From Micractinium sp. NFX-FRZ (taxonomy: Eukaryota; Chlorophyta; Trebouxiophyceae; Chlorellales; Chlorellaceae): a stretch of 40,701 nt of DNA. The stretch covers positions 1 through 40,701 of the forward strand of contig JAPTJF010000524.1 of assembly GCA_029339195.1 (NCBI GenBank). The letters are read 5' to 3'. The notes below the pieces were generated by a model that was not told the DNA's origin, did no database searches, and saw nothing but the letters and a program-made list of their open reading frames with translations. How positions within the stretch are numbered: position 1 is the stretch's first letter; each line of letters starts with the position of its first letter. This document shows positions 27,574 to 40,500 of the stretch, piece after piece. The position numbers were made by a program, and so were the translations under genes.

Positions 27574-28071
27574 GCAGCGGGGGCTGAGGCTGGCATCTCT
27601 TGCATTGCATGCCATTGCCCTGCTTGCTCTGCTCTTGCGTCTTTGCGGTCTTAATGATTGGTTTGTACAGATGGGGAGGAGTCACAAGGGACACACACTC
27701 CTCGCTGCTAGTTGCGTCATTGCCACATCACTGGCATTCAGTTGGGGAGCACAATGCAGCATCGCGCTGCGTGGTGGGCGTTTCCCCCACACATAAGAAT
27801 GCCGTGCTGCAGACAGCATGCTGAGTGCCGGCTGTAGGATTGAGTTAGGCGCATGAGCCGAGAGGGGTCTGCGGGAGAGTCGCTAGGCAAAACTGGGAGA
27901 AGGCAGCAAGAGTCAAGGGCTGTACTGGGCCCGATGTTTGGCAGTACTGTGCCGTCATTCTAAGCTACGGCTGTTGTGTTTCTAGCAGGTGGGTCAGCTG
28001 GCTACCTGTGGTGGGCTGCTGCTGCGGTCTGGTGCTGGTGGGTGCTGAGACTTCAGCCGGCTGCTCCGCTC
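27574..28071. other. Convergent spacer: 3' ends of TMPK and ePHD-B3 genes
   Basis: Between two stop codons facing each other; should hold both 3' UTRs. I see no gene, RNA or clear poly(A) box. Confidence 0.5.
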
Positions 28072-31000
28072 CTACAGAGGCCCCAGGGCGGCGGCGGGGT
28101 TGGGGGTGGTCTGCCCCTCCTCCCCCTCCTGCTTCACCGCCTCGTTGCTGCCGCTGACAGCAAAGAGAGGGAAGTTGGGGTGGCTGTCCACGTCGAGGTG
28201 GCCATTGAAGGACGACGCCCCCTCCAGAAGAGCCGCCAGGCCGCCTGCCTCGTCCGCTGTTGGGTGCATCTCTAGGGAGGTGGCGGGCAGGGGATCCATG
28301 CCCCCTGCCGCACCATTGGCGCCGCCCTGCTGCAGCACCCCACCCGCAGGCTGGGCCTGCTGCTGCTGCTGCTCCTGCTGGACGGGCTGCAGCGCCTCAG
28401 CAGTGCCAGCAACAGGCGTGGCGGTGGCAGTGCCAGCTGCGGCGCCCGCAAACGGCGACACGCCGATGGCCTGTGCAGCGGTGAGCTGGCCCTGGGCCGG
28501 CGTGCCACCAGCGTTGCCATTGCCGCCGCCGCTGCCAGCTGCCACCTGGGTCAGGATGCCTTGACCGGCAGCCCGCACAAACTCCAGCAGTGCTGCCTTG
28601 TCGTGCTGCAGCTGCGAGACGGTCATGTAGGCCACCTCGCGCCCGCAGCTGTCCAGCCAGGCATACTTGGCCCTGCAGGGGAGGGAGATTTGGGGGCAGG
28701 AAGGTTCAGTTAGCGTGAGACTTGACGCCGGCTCGTGTTGCGCAAAATCAATCAGCATACAACTGACTCAGTGACTGCACTATGAGTGCAGCTGCTCTTG
28801 TGGGAATGATTGGCCGTGTGCATCCGGCACGCTCAGCCCGCCACCACTAAGCCCACTAACCAACAGCCGCAGCTCGTCTGTCCATCGCCCCACCTGAAGC
28901 GCAGCAGCTCCGCCTGCTCGTGCTGGCTCCACTGGTGCCCCGCCAGGATCTGGTTGATCTGGCTGAACATGAGCACATGCGGCGCGCTGGGCTGCCAGCC
29001 AGCCAGCGAGAAGCCCGCCTGCCCGGTGGGCAGCAGGCTGAAGGCTGCGGCATCGCCCTGCCGCCCTGCCAGAATCGCCTGCTCCTGCTGCGCAAGCAGC
29101 AGCTCCGCCGCAGCGCCGCCCTCCACCTGCCCCGTGCGCTGGCGCTTTGACTGCGGCAGCACCAAGCCGCCCATCCCGGCTGCGTGCGCAGCCACAGCAG
29201 CCGCGTCGCCACCGTTCATCCCCGCTGCTGCTGCGATGGCCGCCGCCGCTGCACCGACGCCAAGCCCGGCGCTGGCGAGAGCCGCCTGGATGGCGGGCGT
29301 GCCGTGGGTGTCAGCATAGCCGGCGGCTGCCACCAGGGAGTTGAGGGCCTCCAGGGCCTCTGCCGTGGGCGGCGAGGCCAGCTCCTGGCCGTGGGCAGCG
29401 GGGGCGCCAGCAATCGCCATCTCAGACATGCCTGCCAGCGAGGCGGAGCGTGAGCCAGCCTTGGTGGTGAAGTCCACGCGCACCTGCAGGGGCAGGGGGT
29501 AGGGGGCAAGAGTGATTTAAGGCCGGGGCAAATGAATGGAACATACAACACCAAAGGGTGTAGGCCGAGGGGGTACCGAGTGTGTGGCCCAGGCACAATG
29601 CAATATGTGCAGAAGGGGCATGCACATGAGCGCATGGCATGACACGCGTCATCCACCAGGCCTCCCCTTTCCACCCTTTCCGGCCCAAACATCTCCCTGC
29701 CCACCTTCTTCTCTGCGGGCACGCGCTGGATGACGACGCGCCCTGCCTCTCGGCGCATGCGGATCTGCTCGCCCGCCTGCAGCCCCGCCTCGCGCACCCA
29801 GCCGCTGAAGGTCTTGCCCGTGATGTAGTGCACGTTGGCTGCACGCAGCGCGGAAGGGATGGAAAGTGGGCGGGATTGAATGTGGTGTTGGGCCAAGGCA
29901 TGGGAATAAACGGTTAAGAACCACTCGTTGCAGCTGCACCATCCTGGCCTCGTGTGCCATCGCTCACACTAGCATGCACCCATGTGCCAAGATGAACCGT
30001 CCAAGTGGCGGAACGTGCTCCCACGTCTGGCTTGCACATAGGGGCCGCCTTGATACCCAGTGAGCAGAAAGGCACGAGCACCCACCTGCCGAGATGAAGC
30101 TGACGTCGAAGCGGAACTCGGCATCCAGGTCGGGGTCGTACATGAGGGCGCGGTCGCTCTCGCCCGGCAGACGGCCGTACAGCTTCTTGAACAGCCAGCC
30201 TGGGGGCGGGAAGGGGGCCAAAAAGAGGCGGGTAAGAAGAAGAAGCAGGAGGGGTAAAGAGAGAACAGCCACTGGCAGCTGCTGAGAGGGCCGACATGTG
30301 CGGTTGTTCGCATGAGAAGGCTGAGGCAGGCAGGTTGTTCCGTCCAGGGTGCCTGCTGCCCTCCCCGCTGCGGTGCAAAACTTAGCCATGCCAGCGTGCC
30401 CGCCTCCCCCTGCCCCTGCCTGCCAGCGGCCCGCCCACCCACCCGCGATGGGGCACTGTTGGTGCGCCAGCGTTGACTTGTACACCGTCTTGATGGCCCA
30501 CCCATCGGCCAGCTCCATCCAGCGATTGGGGTGGCTCCCCTGCTGGCTCATGCCTCGCATGCCCCCCGCCCCCAGCAGCTCTGAAGACGCCTCCTGCCGG
30601 CCGGCTCCCCCGCGGGAGCGCCCGGCGCTGGAGGGCTCCAGGTGGTGGTGGGCAGACCCTGGGTCGGACAGCTCCGAGGCAGCAGCCTGCGAAGGTGAGG
30701 CAGACAGGGAGCAGGGTGCGAGGGGTGAACGGCTGATAAGGCGAGCCATGGCAAGAGCATGCGCACAGGAAGGGAGCTCAGGCAGGCAGGAAGACGGGCA
30801 CTTGCGAGCCAGAAGCACCATCAGCTCCAGGCACCTCTTGCATAATCTCGTCCAATTGCCCTGTTCTGACGCTAGCAACTCCCACCCACCACCAAAACGC
30901 CTCTGTCAGCGCCGACCCAAACCACCCCACCCACCTCCTCCATCCTGGCGCCCGCTGCTGCCGCGCTGCCCGCAGCGTGCCGGCCCAGCTCGATGTGGCC

Positions 31001-33063
31001 GGTCAGTGCGTCGCGCTTGAAGATGAGGGTGTCGCCGGAGGAGATGCCCTGCGCCTGCCACAAGTCCGCAAACGCACCCTGCAGGGGTGGGGAAAGGTTG
31101 ATCATGGATGGGGAATGAGAGCGGGGATCAGGTGCAGGACGAGAAGCATGGCAAAGCGCAGCATGCGGAACAGGGTAAAAGCACTGCCCAAACCCTTTCA
31201 AACTCCTCTCATACCGCTGCCCAGCCCCCACTTTGTCTCCATTCTGCATTGAACCCACACCGCCTGTGGGCCCCACTCACCCGCAGCGTGTACTGCGGCC
31301 GGTTGTCGTTGCGCGCCTCGGTCTGCACCATGCACAGCCACTCGCCGCCCGAGGGGTCCACCAGCACCGCGCTGCCCGCGCTGCGGAACAGCTCCTTGTA
31401 CACCTTGGCTGCAGGGGGGGAAGGGCGAGGCGAGGCGGGGTGAGGTCCAGGGTCAGCCAAGAGACGGCTGTTGGGGCAGCACGAGGGGAGTGTCAATTGG
31501 AACGGCCTCCTGCACACCTTGCCTTCTGAGCTGGGTGGCGCGGCACATCAGCCGACAATGCTGCCAACTATAAAACAAGCGCCAGCATTTCACTGCATTT
31601 ACGCACTCCAATCACCGCACAAAACACCCTCACGCGAACCACCACATGATTGCCCGCCCCACTCACTGGCAAAGTGCACGGTGCGCTGCTCGCACCACCA
31701 GGGCGGCACCACCTTGAGCCACGTGCTCTCGTCCTTCTTCTGCCAGTCGGTGCGGGGCCGCTGGGACTCGTTGGTCACACGCGGGCGCTTGGCGGCGCCG
31801 CTGGTGCTGCCTGCGGTCAGGGGACGGGGTTGCTCAGCCGGTGGTGCAGGTTTGGAGTGAAAGAGGTGGAGCACAGGCCAGCTTGCACACAGCAGGCCTC
31901 TGTCGCAACCGCCTAACAGTGTGTGCCCGCCTGTCAAGAGCAAAGTGCAACCCATCCCACCACCCCACCCCACCCCTCCTCTCCGCTCTGCTCCCCAGGT
32001 GGCTGTGGCTTGCCTGGCTGGCGGCGCGGGCGGGGCGCGGCGGGTGCTGCCGTGTAATCCTCATCGCTGGCGGCCCCCTCGGCGGTGTCTCCATGGGCGG
32101 GGCACCACAGCTCGAAAGTGTCGCTGTCCAGCACCACGCTGGGGGCGCCCAGCGCGCAGGGCAGGTGGTAGGCAGCGCGGCACCTGCAGAGGGCGGAGGC
32201 GGGGGGTGGGAACACGGGCTGGGGCAAGGTGGGGCAAAAGCCAAGGGCCAGGGGCAGAACACTGCAGACGCAGGGAGGCGCGGCAGCAGCTGAGGAAAGG
32301 AGCCTGCCAGTGGTGCTGGAACCCACCAGCACACCCGACTGCCATCTAAGCTGCTTTCCCCGCTGCACTTACCAGGGGTGTGAGCAGGGCACAGCAGCAC
32401 CCATCTGGCCGCAGGCAGCGCAGGCGCGGGTCTTGGCCCGCCGCGCCTCGGCCTCCAGGTTTACATAAGAGGTGGAGCCCTGTGCAGGGGGTCGAAACGC
32501 ACATATTTGGTGAGGTGATGTTGACCTGGAAGGCTGGCAGGACCTGGAAGGGCTGCAACTGCCCCGCCGGTCCAACATGCACGTGCCGCCATGGCGCGGC
32601 CATGTACCGGTCAAACCGACATGCGGCGCCCATGCTCAGCACCCACCTCGGGAAGGTAGCACCCAGGGCTCCAAATGGCGCACAGGTGGTGAACTGCCAC
32701 AGGCTCGCCGTCGTAGGTGGCTGCACGCAGCGGGCCGCACGCGCGCTCGCTGCCCAGCCCGCCGCAGAACAGGCACTGCGCGGGCGCCGGCGCCGCCGCC
32801 TCCGGGTGCACCAGCAGCCCCATGACCGGCGCCTCCGCATTGGCGGGCGGGGTGATCAGCTCCTCGCTGGCCGCCTGCTCGGCGGCAAGGGCCTGGGCGG
32901 CAAACAGGGCAGAGCTCAGGAACCCGGCCTGCTGCTGACCGCCAAGATGGTGCAGTGCACCGCCGGGCAGCTTGGAGTCCCTGCTGCTGCCGCCCATTAG
33001 GCTGCCGAAGTCCATCTCAAGCCCCGGGGCGCCCCGCGGCTGTTGCTGCCGCACGGCTGCCAT
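28072..33063 (-). CDS. ePHD-finger protein with two B3-type DNA-binding domains
   Basis: Eleven exons, leftward: 33063-32647, 32479-32373, 32183-32014, 31810-31667, 31408-31281, 31078-30935, 30686-30443, 30199-30086, 29838-29705, 29483-28894, 28672-28072; 930 residues. Residues about 97-210 form an extended PHD: CLFC, HHLCAIWSP, then CAAC, CSHPWC, YHLPCA and a closing CPAH, a chromatin-reading fold. About 265-345 is a B3-like domain (LFRSAGSAVLVDP, then WQAQGISSGDTLIFKRD), and about 425-530 a second (WLFKKLYGRLP, then GKTFSGWVREAGLQAGEQIRM). Basic KRPRV (about 237) and SKRQR (in exon 10) could be nuclear signals. The C-terminal third is Ala/Gln-rich, as in activation or scaffold regions. Likely a nuclear, DNA-binding chromatin regulator. 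B3 calls rest on pattern, the ePHD is clearer. Intron 3 has a GC donor. The first in-frame ATG was taken as the start. Confidence 0.82.
31811..32013 (-). other. GC-AG intron
   Basis: The exon ends CAGCCAG and the intron opens GCAAGC, then ends CCGCAG before GCAGCACC. There is no usable GT nearby, and this join preserves phase 1 into GSTSGAAKRPRV. It matches the GC donor context in the START-like gene. Confidence 0.75.
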
Positions 33064-33483
33064 GTGCTCCGGCAGGCCGCTCCACCCTGCCTGCACGCCC
33101 GCTGACGCGTGTGCCACGGCGTATTGTGCAGCTGAGATGCGACTGCGATCGGAAGAGCTGCTGCAGACGCTCCCTGCAGCGCCCCGGGCGTTTCGGCGGT
33201 CAGCGGAGTGCCTCGAGGTTGCAGTGCAAGCCGGGCAGTGTGAAGTTGATTTGAGGGTGCCACTGCAGCCAGTGCCAGTTGACCAATTGAACGACAGGCA
33301 TCGGTAGAGGCCTGATGGCTGAATTGCTGCCGCCGTTCTCAGCGTGCTAAGCAGCGGCGGAGACCCCAATGCACTGATAATCGGCAGGTTCCCTCTGCCC
33401 GCGGAGTTGCGTCTCGCCTGCACTGCTACCGGAGTATCGTTTCAAGGCGCCCAAGGCTTCCCAGACCCAGACAAGCGGTTCAA
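33064..33483. promoter_or_regulatory. Divergent promoter between ePHD-B3 and small protein genes
   Basis: The 420 bases separate two start codons reading away from each other. The - strand frame stays open up to 33423 but without ATG, so an upstream start or extra exon for the ePHD-B3 gene remains possible. No specific element recognised. Confidence 0.55.
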
Positions 33484-34036
33484 ATGAATCCACCGCCCGC
33501 CCTCCCAACCGCCGCTGGGGCACCTGCAGCGGCAGCACCTGCTTTGGCCTACCATCAGCCTCCCAAGTCGCGCTGCGCCGCGCCTGGCTACAAGAAGGCG
33601 CAGCGGGCTGGACAGCTGGCGGAGCTGGGCGCTGGGAGTGGGGCGGCGGAGGCGGCGCCGGCGCCAACTGCCGGCCGCCCCACCGCCTTCACGCTGGCGG
33701 CGGACTCCATGCCAGGGGACATAATGGACATGCTGCGAGAGGTGAGATGCCTCACGAACCAGAACTGCTGGCGACGGGAGAGGTGACTGTCGATGTGTTG
33801 TGGGTGCACGCAGGCGCGGCGGTTGAGAGGCACGGCAGCAGCGCAAGGCACCCTGTGCCCGCCCCTCTTCTGGGGGCCCCCAGCCACACACGTCCCCATC
33901 AACAGTATTCACCACCACCCGCTTTCTCCCGTCACAGGTGGACCCAGACGTGGAGGCGCGGGTGCTGCAGCGCTGGGCGGAGCACAACCGCGCGGAGGCG
34001 CGAGAGCTGAAGCGCAGCCGGAGCAGCCACGGCTGA
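33484..34036 (+). CDS. Small protein of unknown function
   Basis: Two exons, 33484-33741 and 33938-34036, joined in phase 0; 118 residues. I do not recognise the family. The N-terminal 75 residues are Ala/Pro-rich with KSRCAAPGYKKAQRAGQLAE, probably disordered and basic. The C-terminal 45 look folded and helical: MPGDIMDMLREVDPDVEARV, then LQRWAEHNRAEARELKRSRS. The charge-patterned helix with a buried W and the basic tail suggest a protein- or nucleic-acid-binding role, but that is inference. Support for being real: clean donor AGAG|GTGAGA and acceptor CACAG, conserved phase, change from low-complexity to helical composition across the junction, and divergent placement with its neighbour. Confidence 0.6.
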
Positions 34037-34534
34037 TGCGGCCCCCTGGGCTGGCACGGCAGCAGCACAGGTGGCGGGCAAGCGGGGCTGGCAGGCAGGC
34101 AGATGCACGCCTGAGCAGACGCACTGAAACTCTTTTGGACTTGAACCCGGTAAAAAAAAATTGGAACTCACTCTGTGGAAGTAGCGCTTGCAAGCCCTTC
34201 ACTTCCATGCAAGTTGCCAAGCCCAGGGAACTCACGGCTAGAGACGTGGCGCTTCACCACAGTTCTGTGCAATGTGAAGCCACCCACACAGCTGCCTCTG
34301 CCAAGACCGCGTGCACACCATCAGTTGGTTGGTCGGTCACATGTGGCGATGTCAAGTCAGGGCCAGAGACAGGTGGGAAGTGAGAGGCACAGGAGAGCAC
34401 AGGAGAGCGCAGAAGGTGCAGAAGGCACAGAAACAGTGAATGGATCAGTCGGGGATGGAAAGTGGGTCGCGTGGGGCGCTCGCGTAGACGCGTGCTTGCA
34501 CATGTGCACCGACAGCACTGCTCATGTGCGGGCT
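34037..34534. other. Convergent spacer right of the small gene
   Basis: Between two facing stop codons. Contains an A9 run near 34152-34160. No gene or RNA seen. Confidence 0.5.
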
Positions 34535-37500
34535 TCACCGCTTGCGCCGCCGCTTGCTGGTGGTCCCCTCATCCTCGGTCGCCGAGCTGTCCAGGCTGGC
34601 CGTGGCCTCGCTCACCGTGGCCTCGCTGTCGCTGCCGCCCTTGCGCTTCTTGCCGCCGCCGCTGCTGCCGCCGCTGCGCGCAGCGCCGCTCTTGGCGCCG
34701 CCCGCGTCCTCGTCCTCCGTTGCCTCATCGCTGTCATCAAACTCCTCTCCCAAGTCGGCCTCCTCGCTGCCCCGCCGGGTGGAGGAGGCCCTGCGGCGCC
34801 GCCCGATGCGGGTCTTGAGCTCCCGAGAGTCGTGGTTGGCGCAGATGTAGGGGCCGCCTGGGAAGGCCATGCCCGTGCACTCGGCGTGCACGCTGACGCC
34901 GCAGGTGTTGGGGTGCTGCAGGGCGGGAGCAGGCGGGGCAGGGGGCGGGGGTGTCGTGGGGTGGGGTGGGGGAGTTGAGCACAAGGCAGGGGTGGGTGGG
35001 GCGTTGTGCGGGAGCAGGGCGGGTGGGAATGGGTGGGGCAGCAGTGAGGCAGCAGAAGGGCAGTGCAGGGGCAGGGGTGCACGAGGGAGGCAGAGCAGAA
35101 GATGGGGGGCCCATTGGCCGTGCCCTCACCCAGCACCCCCCTCCCCAGCTCCCAAACCATTCCCACCGTCTTCCTACCCTCCCAATTGCAGCCCTGCCCC
35201 CACCCAATCCCACTGCTGTCCCTACCAACCCTGCCGCACCTTGCAGCACAGCAGGTGGGCCGCCAGCAGGCACCCACCTGCCCCACACCCGCCTAGATCT
35301 GAGACGCAAACTGGCAAGCGCCACCCAACAGACACTTACAACTGGTCATCCCCCCGCTCCTCACCTCGCAGCACAGCAGGTCTCCCGCCAGCAGGCACAC
35401 GGAGCACTGGTAGCCCCAGCGGCACTCTGCCACCTGCTCCTCGCTGGCAATGGTGTCCACTGTGGTGGAGCCGCGCGCGCTCGCAAACGGCTCCCGCCCC
35501 ATCGCCTTGAGCACGATGCGCACGCCGTCTGCAGGAGCAGGGGGTGGGTGTGCGGGAGGAGGAGGCAGGAAGAGCCGGGGCGGGGCGGGGGGAGTTCAAT
35601 AGGGGTTGATGAGGGGGTGGGATGGGGTTCTCACCAGAGGGGGTGGAGCAGATGGAAGAGTGGCCGAGGGGCACTCAAGTGAACGCAGAGGCAACTGCCC
35701 GCTGCCCGCCTGCTGCTGTTCCCCAACGCCTCGGCAGCAGCTCACCCTCCGTCTTGGCCTTGCCGGTGCGGATCATGAGAGGGCGGGAGGAGGGGACGCC
35801 CGCCTGCAAGCGCGCCGCCCGCAGCCCCTCCAGCCGCGCCCGCTCCTTCTCCTCCGCCTCCCACTTGGCAATCTCAACCGCCAGCTGGACCACGCGCTCC
35901 AGCATGGGGCCAGCCCTGCAGCCGGGGCAGGCAGCCAGACGGGTGGGAGAGCAGCTCGGGATGAGGTCAGTGGGGTGGTGGGCGGGGTTGCCGGGGGGCA
36001 GCGGAAGCAAGCCATGTGGGCCTCTCCCGTGCTCTTTTCAAAGCCGTTCCAAGCACCACTGCTGGATTCAAAACACCTCCCCAAGTGCACAGAGGATTCG
36101 CCTGCCAGGCAAACGCCATTTTCCAACAGCCAGAGCCCCATTTAAGATTACCACAGCCCCCGCACACCTGTCGCAGAGGATGTACGCTGCATAGGCTGCC
36201 TCCTGCGCGGTGCGCGCGTCGCGCGCCATGCGCAGCCACACCGCCCGCTCCCGCGCGCTGCGCCACAGCCGCGCCGGCTTGCGCATGCGCTTCTCCCGCA
36301 GGAAGGTGTGCTCGGCATCACTGTCGTCCATGTCGTCGTCGGGGTGCACCTGCGGGGAGGAAAGGAGAGGGAGAGGGAGACGAGAGGAACGGGAGATGAG
36401 GAAAGAGATGGCACAACGCAGGAGGGTGTGGTCAGCATTGCGGCCACCCATGAGGAATAGGCAGGTGGGTGCAAAGCAAATGGAGCGCGCACAACATGGG
36501 TGGGCAGTGTGTGGTGTGAGAGACGACAGCAAAGTGAATACAATGCCGGGCCCGGCACACTCTATGCAGCACCCTGCACCCTGCCCTGCGTACAGCAGCC
36601 CACTCACCGGCCGCAGCGGCTGCGCCTCCTGCTGCTCCACTGTCGTCCCTGCCTCCGTCTCCGTGCCGCCTGCATCGGCGCCCGACTGGCTCACTCCCGC
36701 GCTGCTGGGCTGCATGCTGTCCGCCTTTGCAAGCTTGGCGACAGACGGGTGCAGCGGCGGCTTCCCTCCCTGACCCTGCCGCTGCTGTGGCGTCAGGCCC
36801 GCCGCCGCTGCCTGCTGCTGCTGCTGTGCCGCCGGCGGCTGCGCGCCTGCCTGCTGCTGCTGCTGCGCAGCATCGCTCGTGAGTGCAGCCGAGGAGCTGG
36901 AGGCGTGCAGCCCAGCGTGCGGTGCTGCGCCCTGCTGCTCCGCCCCACCTGCCGCCTGCTTGCTGCCTTCAACATCCATTGGGGAAGCCCCAGCAGCTGT
37001 CTCTGATGGCTCCGCTTTCACGCCCGCCGCCTCCCCAGCACCCTCCTCCGCCTTGACTGCCACGCCAGCTGGCGCCCCTTCCTCCGCCTTCACTGCCACC
37101 TCAGCGCCGTTGCTGCGCCCGCCCTGCGCGGTGTCCTGCTCATCCTCCGCCTTGACATCCGCTGTGCCAGGCGCCTCGCCCAGCAGCGCTGCCATGGTGG
37201 CATCGTCCGCGTCTGCAGGCATGGAAGGAGGGGCAGGCAGCACGGTGTTGGTCGTTGCAGTGAGCGAAGCGGCAGTGTGCGCCGGCAGTGCTGCGACGGT
37301 GGCATCATCTGCGTCTGCAGGCAGGCAGGAGGGGCGCAAGCATAAACGTGTGGCGCATTTTGCGGGCGCAGCAACACTCGTACAGCCTAGCCCTCCACAC
37401 AGCTCGTTCAACCTAGCCACACTGCCCATCAAGACTGTGCCCCCAGGCCCCACGCTGCTGCATTGCCCAGCCAGCCACAGCATTGCTCACCCCTGGGCAG

Positions 37501-40500
37501 CCCCTCGCCCGCGTGGCAGTACAGCCCCTCCAGCTTCAGCAGGTACTGGCACAGGGAGGTGGGGCTTTCGCAGGCGCCGGGCAGCTCCTGCCGCAGCTGC
37601 GCCACGTCACTTTCCAGCTCAACCTGCGGGGCGGGAGAAGAGCGATGCCGAGGTGGCTTCAGAGGAAGAGAGAGTTCTTACAACACTTTGCGGCAAGGAG
37701 GCGACGCAGCTCTGCACCTGCAGCGTCCAGCGCAGCCTCAGGCAGCCCTAGGAAGCAAGCGCAGCGCGCAGTCAACGGGGGTTTGCAGCGGGGGAGCAGC
37801 ACAGCCAGGGGCAAACGGAGGCGCGGAGGCTCAGTCCCCACCCCCCACCCTGCATGCAGCACAGCCAGGCGCTCACCCCCACGCGCTGCGACTCTTCCAA
37901 GAAGCCCTCAATCTTGAAGCGCGCATCGGCCAGCGCACCCTGCCCCAGCCGCGCCTCCAGCTCCTCCGCGGGCGGCTGGGGGCCCGCCATGCCGAGGGCA
38001 GCGGGGCGCTGGATCTCTTCAGGCTTGAAGATGGGGCGCGCCTGCCGGTGGGGGGGTGAGAGGAGAGCGAGGGAGCAGGCAAGAAGGGGTGGGTGGGTGC
38101 GGGAAGAAGGGCAGCAGTAAACAACCACCGCCCATCAGCAAGGGCAGCGCTCAAGGTGTGGTGCCTCCAGATTTGGGCAAAGCAGGGGTGGGCAGCAGCA
38201 GCAGCAGCAGCAGTGAATGCGCGAAAAGGTTGCCCCTACTGTCCAGCACGCGCAGATCACCACATCATGCATACGCAGAGGCCCAGGTGGAAGCGCAGGA
38301 AGGCACAGCAGCAGCAGCGGCAGCAAGAGCAATTCGGCGCCGCCTCACGTTTGCCGCCAGGCGAGCGCAGATGCCTGCATACTTCTTGCGCAGGTTGTGG
38401 TGCAGCGCGCGCTCCCGTGGGCCCCGCCGGTTGAGCCGTGAGATGAGCTGCAGGGAAGTGGGAAGGGTGGGGCATGGTGCATCCGCGAGTGAGCTACACA
38501 CTGAACAGGTGATGAACAAGCGGAGCACGGCCCTGCCTGCGGATACTCCGCCCAACACACATGCACCCACTGCTGTCCAGCTCATCCCATGCTGACTTGG
38601 CACCCAAACCTGCTGCCGCTGGGCGGCTTCCCAAACGATATACCCCACTCACATCCCCGCCCAACGTCAAACACGGAAACAAACATCATCATTTATTATC
38701 ACGCACCTCATCCAGCTGCTCCTTGGTGGAGATGGCCCCCAGCCTGCTGCCGTCTGGCTCCTCCACAAACAGGAAGCCCGGGTCGCTGAGCAGCCACCAG
38801 TAGCGGCGGCAGTGGCGGTCCAGGCCCAGCGGCTCCGTGCGCATCGCGGTCTGCGGGGGAGGTAGGGATGGGAGCGGGAGACAGGCAGGGTGGGACAGAG
38901 AGGTGCATGCGCTGCTTCATTCGAGCTTTCCGGGCAGGTTGGCCAGGCAGGCAGGGTAAGCGTGGTCGCGGCAGCGAACAGGCCTTCCAGGGTGGTCCAT
39001 GAGGCAGCAGCCAGGGCAAGTGTCTGAGAAGTGGGTGTGGCGGGCGGGGGACAACGTACCGCCTCCAGCCGTGCATCGTACTGCAGCTCGCGCTGCAGCC
39101 GGAAGCGCGCACCCTCGTCTGCAGGCAGAGGCAATAGAAGGGCAGGGCAGTACAGTGCAAGGGAGTCAGAAATGACACAGCAATGCATAGGCAGCCAGCG
39201 GCACTGCAAACCAGCACAGTGTGCAGTGCTCTGCGGCAGCCTGCCGCCCAGAGCATAGCCTCCCCCAAAGCATGCGCAGCTTGCGCGCACTCCGTCGCCG
39301 TCAGCAATCAATCCCCCCCAGCGCTTTCACAAACGAGTTGTTCCAAACCACGCCCAACAAACCATGCACAGCATGCGCACCGTCGCCGTCGTCCTCCAGC
39401 GCCTCCGCCTGCACCTCCTCCTCCATCAGCTGCAGCTCCTCCTCCGTGGGCTCCGTCAGCTTGGCGGCCTTGGCGGCGCCCCGCCCCCGCCCGCGCCCGC
39501 GCCGTCCGCCCACGGGTGCCCATTCGCCGTGCTGCCGCCAGAGGGACGGGGGAGGGAGTTGGGGAAGCGGGGGCAGGGGTATGATAGAGTGAGCAGGGTG
39601 TGCTGGGTGAGCAGGCGGGGGCGTTGAGCAAGGGGAGGAAACCATGAAGCACGGCACATGCATGGCATGCGCAACATGGCGCACTGCAGCCCAGCCGGCC
39701 ACTCACCCCGCGCAGGGAGCGGCGCTCGGCTGCATGCTCCCGCCACCGCTCGGTGGTGATCTTGGTGATGTTGGCCAGCCGGTTGTTGATGTCACCACGC
39801 AGCGCGGCACCCTGCAGGGGCAACAATGGCGGAGGGATGGTAACCATTCAACGGACTGGGCTGCGCCCTCACACCCTTCTTCTTGTAACGAGTCTCCCGC
39901 CCTCCCACCCACCTTGGTCTCCCCCCAATAGGTGAACAGCTCAGCAGGCGCAGCAGCAAACCAGGCCAGCACTCGCAAAAAACAGCCACCTGCCTCCCCG
40001 CCCACAGCACACAGCACAACCACAGCGTGCGCACCTGTGCAATGTCGTAGCACATGATGCTCAGCAGGCGCAGCACCGCGCCCGGCGGCAGGCGGTGCCA
40101 CGGCGTGTGGCCCAGCGTGCGCGCCAGCCACAGCGCCGCCACGTCATCGTCCTCTACCCCCATCACATCGCCGCCCTCTGGTACTGCGGGCAGGGGGCAG
40201 GGATATATTGTTTCTTAAAATGCAGTCAGGCAGGCAGTGGCGCAGGATCGTGCTTCAATCCCCCACCACATCGGCCGAAAGTGGAGCTGCAAGCCGGGGC
40301 GCAGCAGGGGCCCACCCACCCACCTGCGTCCGCGGGTGCCTTGCCGCTGCGTGTGGAGAGCAGGTAGCGCCGGCAGATCTCCGGCCATGTGCCCTCTGCA
40401 GAGGCACGAGGGGAGGTAGGAGGTGTGCGCATGATGACAGGAAAAAACGATGCGCAGGTGGGTGCTCCAAGAGGCATGCCAGGGCACTTCGTTCGAGGGA

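Noticed and set aside
34134..34156. T-loop-like sequence (GGGTTCAAGTCC on the - strand)
   Set aside because: No acceptor stem, anticodon arm or D-arm can be assembled around it, and a T run interrupts; not a tRNA.
39913..39939. 27-base in-frame microexon (LFTYWGETK) in the WHIM/PHD gene
   Set aside because: Its acceptor would be a poor GAG, and the segment overlaps a 17-base identical copy of the neighbouring exon, so it is better explained as an echo. Frame is open with or without it.
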